Source: Clostridiales bacterium (GTDB lineage Bacteria > Bacillota > Clostridia > Lachnospirales > CAG-274). Taken from it: a DNA stretch of 61,444 nucleotides. This document shows, piece by piece, positions 60,332-61,444 of the stretch. Location of the stretch: the NCBI GenBank assembly GCA_021204175.1, contig JAJPZT010000032.1:1-61444 (forward strand), read 5' to 3'. The first letter of the stretch is position 1. Each line of letters starts with the position of its first letter. The notes under the pieces were generated by a model. The model was not told the origin of the DNA. It did no database searches and worked only from the letters and a program-made list of their open reading frames with translations. The position numbers were made by a program, and so were the translations under genes.

Positions 60332-60842
60332 AGCTTTGTCTCCTTATAATTTGTTTTGGTATACATCCGGAGTGAAGAGGAGTCGGCACCATACCACGTC
60401 TGCACCTCGTTTTCTTCATTAGCTTCATTCAGCCACGCAGTTCCGAAAACATATTTTTTTGTTTTTGTTTCCGGGAAAATATTATACTGCATACCGGTTT
60501 TCAAATATTCTATATCATAATCAAATTCATATCCTGAATACCATTCACCATTTTCACAATACCATATTTCTCCCTCAGTACCGACTGACAATTTATACGG
60601 CGGCTTGCAGAAGCTGATTAATTCAAGCCGTTCACCTGATTCGGTATAATCCTCGTTTGAAGGAATGTAGTCTTTTATGCAGCAGCTTATTTTATGGGCT
60701 TTGCCGTCGGGAATGAAATTATAATTGCATATCTGCCGTCTAATTCAAGACAGGTTTTATCCTTGGGAATTTCTATATAATCATAGTCTGCCGCTTTTCC
60801 GTCGATTTTTATTTCAATTGTTCCTAAAGGTGTGTTTAACAT
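60328..60842 (-). pseudogene. Frameshifted gene of unknown function
   Basis: The frame opens at the ATG at 60842 (Shine-Dalgarno GGAGG) with LNTPLGTIEIKIDGKAADYD and stops after about 51 codons. A -1 shift near 60715-60725 restores a long frame (NYNFIPDGKAHKISCCIKDYI onward) that continues to the stop at 60328. The full product would be about 171 aa. The family is not recognised. A single-base indel is the simplest cause; no slippery heptamer or pseudoknot was seen at the site. Confidence 0.6.
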
Positions 60843-60931
60843 AATTTCCTCCTCTTATATAAAATTACAAAAACAGGCACTCGCACATTTTTCGAGAAAT
60901 TTATAGGTTATATCATTAAAAATAAAAATTG

Positions 60932-61276
60932 CTAAAGCAGGCAAATCTCTATTCCCACAACTCCGTATTTTTTTTGTCTGTCCGGCGGATAATAAAAATC
61001 CATATCAGAAGCTTTTGCGTACTCTACGTTATCTATACTGTATCCGCATTTTAAAAGGGGCAGCTCTCTGTAAAGGGCTTCAAAATTTTTAAATATATGC
61101 AGCTCAACCACTTTTGCAGTCAGTACTTCGTTTTTATTGCATATATTGAAAAATTTTATTTTATCGCCTACAGAAATGAGTTTTCTCTTTTCATCATATA
61201 ATCTTAATTCAATTGTTTTTTTGCCTTCTTTGATTTTCTCAAAAGGTTCCGGGTTTAAATTCATTTTATGTTCCAT
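60932..61276 (-). CDS. ASCH domain protein
   Basis: 114-residue protein with the ASCH/PUA-like beta-barrel pattern: LNPEPFEKIKEGKKTIELRLYDEKR at the N-terminus and VGDKIKFFN. ASCH domains bind RNA or nucleotides and are found in translation regulators and ribonucleases, but the role of this one is not known. Single gene with weak upstream signals. Confidence 0.85.
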   Translation of the reverse strand: MEHKMNLNPEPFEKIKEGKKTIELRLYDEKRKLISVGDKIKFFNICNKNEVLTAKVVELHIFKNFEALYRELPLLKCGYSIDNVEYAKASDMDFYYPPDRQKKYGVVGIEICLL

Positions 61277-61370
61277 TTTGTAAGCTTCTCCTTAAGTATC
61301 TGTGCTTTTATTATATTTCATTTTTTGTCTGCCGTCAATCAGAAATAAAGTCTTGAGGGTTTTTAGGGTG

Positions 61371-61399
61371 TGGACAAATAGCTCAGATTGTGGTATAAT
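61371..61399 (+). promoter_or_regulatory. Promoter at the right edge
   Basis: TGGACA (61371-61376), a 17-bp spacer and TATAAT (61394-61399). Confidence 0.7.
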
Positions 61400-61405
61400 A
61401 TAGCT

Positions 61406-61444
61406 ATGAGAAAAACAAAAGAAATAGAGGGACGCAAGTGCCCT
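61406..61444 (+). CDS. Start of a gene cut by the window edge
   Basis: An open frame begins at the ATG at 61406 (MRKTKEIEGRKCP) and runs off the window. The ATG is only 7 nt from the -10 box, so it would be leaderless. A GTG at 61438 with AGAGGG upstream is a conventional alternative, in a different frame. Too short to identify. Confidence 0.35.
   Translation, partial: MRKTKEIEGRKCP

Noticed and set aside
60700-60740. Programmed -1 ribosomal frameshift in the gene at 60842-60328
   Set aside because: No X-XXY-YYZ slippery heptamer or downstream pseudoknot could be seen; an indel is simpler.

Overview
The window looks like chromosomal DNA of a spore-forming, obligately anaerobic member of the Clostridia (Firmicutes), moderately AT-rich by eye. 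Pointers are spo0A and spoIVB, a six-gene rnfCDGEAB operon, remA, scpAB, a RicT/YlbF pair, near-consensus sigma-A promoters with 17-bp spacers and strong Shine-Dalgarno sites. Family-level placement (Lachnospiraceae-like or a neighbour) is a guess. No rRNA, tRNA or CRISPR array was seen.

Layout. 0-6.1 kb: minus-strand housekeeping operon yicC-remA-gmk-rpoZ-priA-def-fmt. 6.3-9.5 kb: a MATE exporter and an RqcH/NFACT protein. 9.5-13.7 kb: hisC, then a sugar kinase, a nucleotidyltransferase and an NDP-uronate epimerase that together read as a galacturonate salvage route, closed by a terminator. 13.7-14.7 kb: a frameshifted Rpn-type nuclease. 15-17.8 kb: TrkA/TrkH potassium uptake. 17.9-28.1 kb: miaB, ylbF, mutS, mutL, a dead site-2 protease homologue, scpA, scpB, a DD-carboxypeptidase and a pseudouridine synthase. 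28.3-31 kb: spoIVB, spo0A and queH. 31-33.3 kb: a PfkB sugar kinase and wecB. 33.3-34.6 kb: an accessory gap with a gene remnant, a small membrane protein and a candidate type I toxin-antitoxin locus with a relic duplicate. 34.7-38.7 kb: the conserved tmk-holB-ricT-trmN6-rsmI block. 38.8-43.1 kb: an accessory island with a serine recombinase gene split by two short hairpin elements, a three-gene surface glycosylation cassette, and a second candidate type I toxin-antitoxin locus. 43.2-48.9 kb: luxS and the Rnf operon. 49-54.5 kb: KDG kinase, a methyltransferase plus Hsp33, sfsA, rarA and a flavin-binding protein. 54.5-57.4 kb: an ABC importer of the TrpXYZ type. 57.6-61.4 kb: a large multibranched hairpin element, two poorly known genes, rpsT, a DUF6485-type protein, a frameshifted gene, an ASCH protein and the start of a further gene.

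How parts connect. Spo0A, RicT and the Cys-rich YlbF all belong to the sporulation/biofilm control circuit, and spoIVB acts downstream in it. Uronate use is suggested twice: by the galacturonokinase-like cluster and by the 2-keto-3-deoxygluconate kinase. Rnf couples ferredoxin oxidation to NAD reduction and ion pumping.

The most unusual items are the two related hairpin inserts with a compensatory base-pair swap inside the recombinase gene, the roughly 200-nt multibranched element in the leader of the gene at 58004, the two compact toxin/antisense-RNA loci, the site-2 protease homologue without its zinc site, a MutS with Asn in place of the Walker B Asp, and a Spo0A with an altered acidic pocket.
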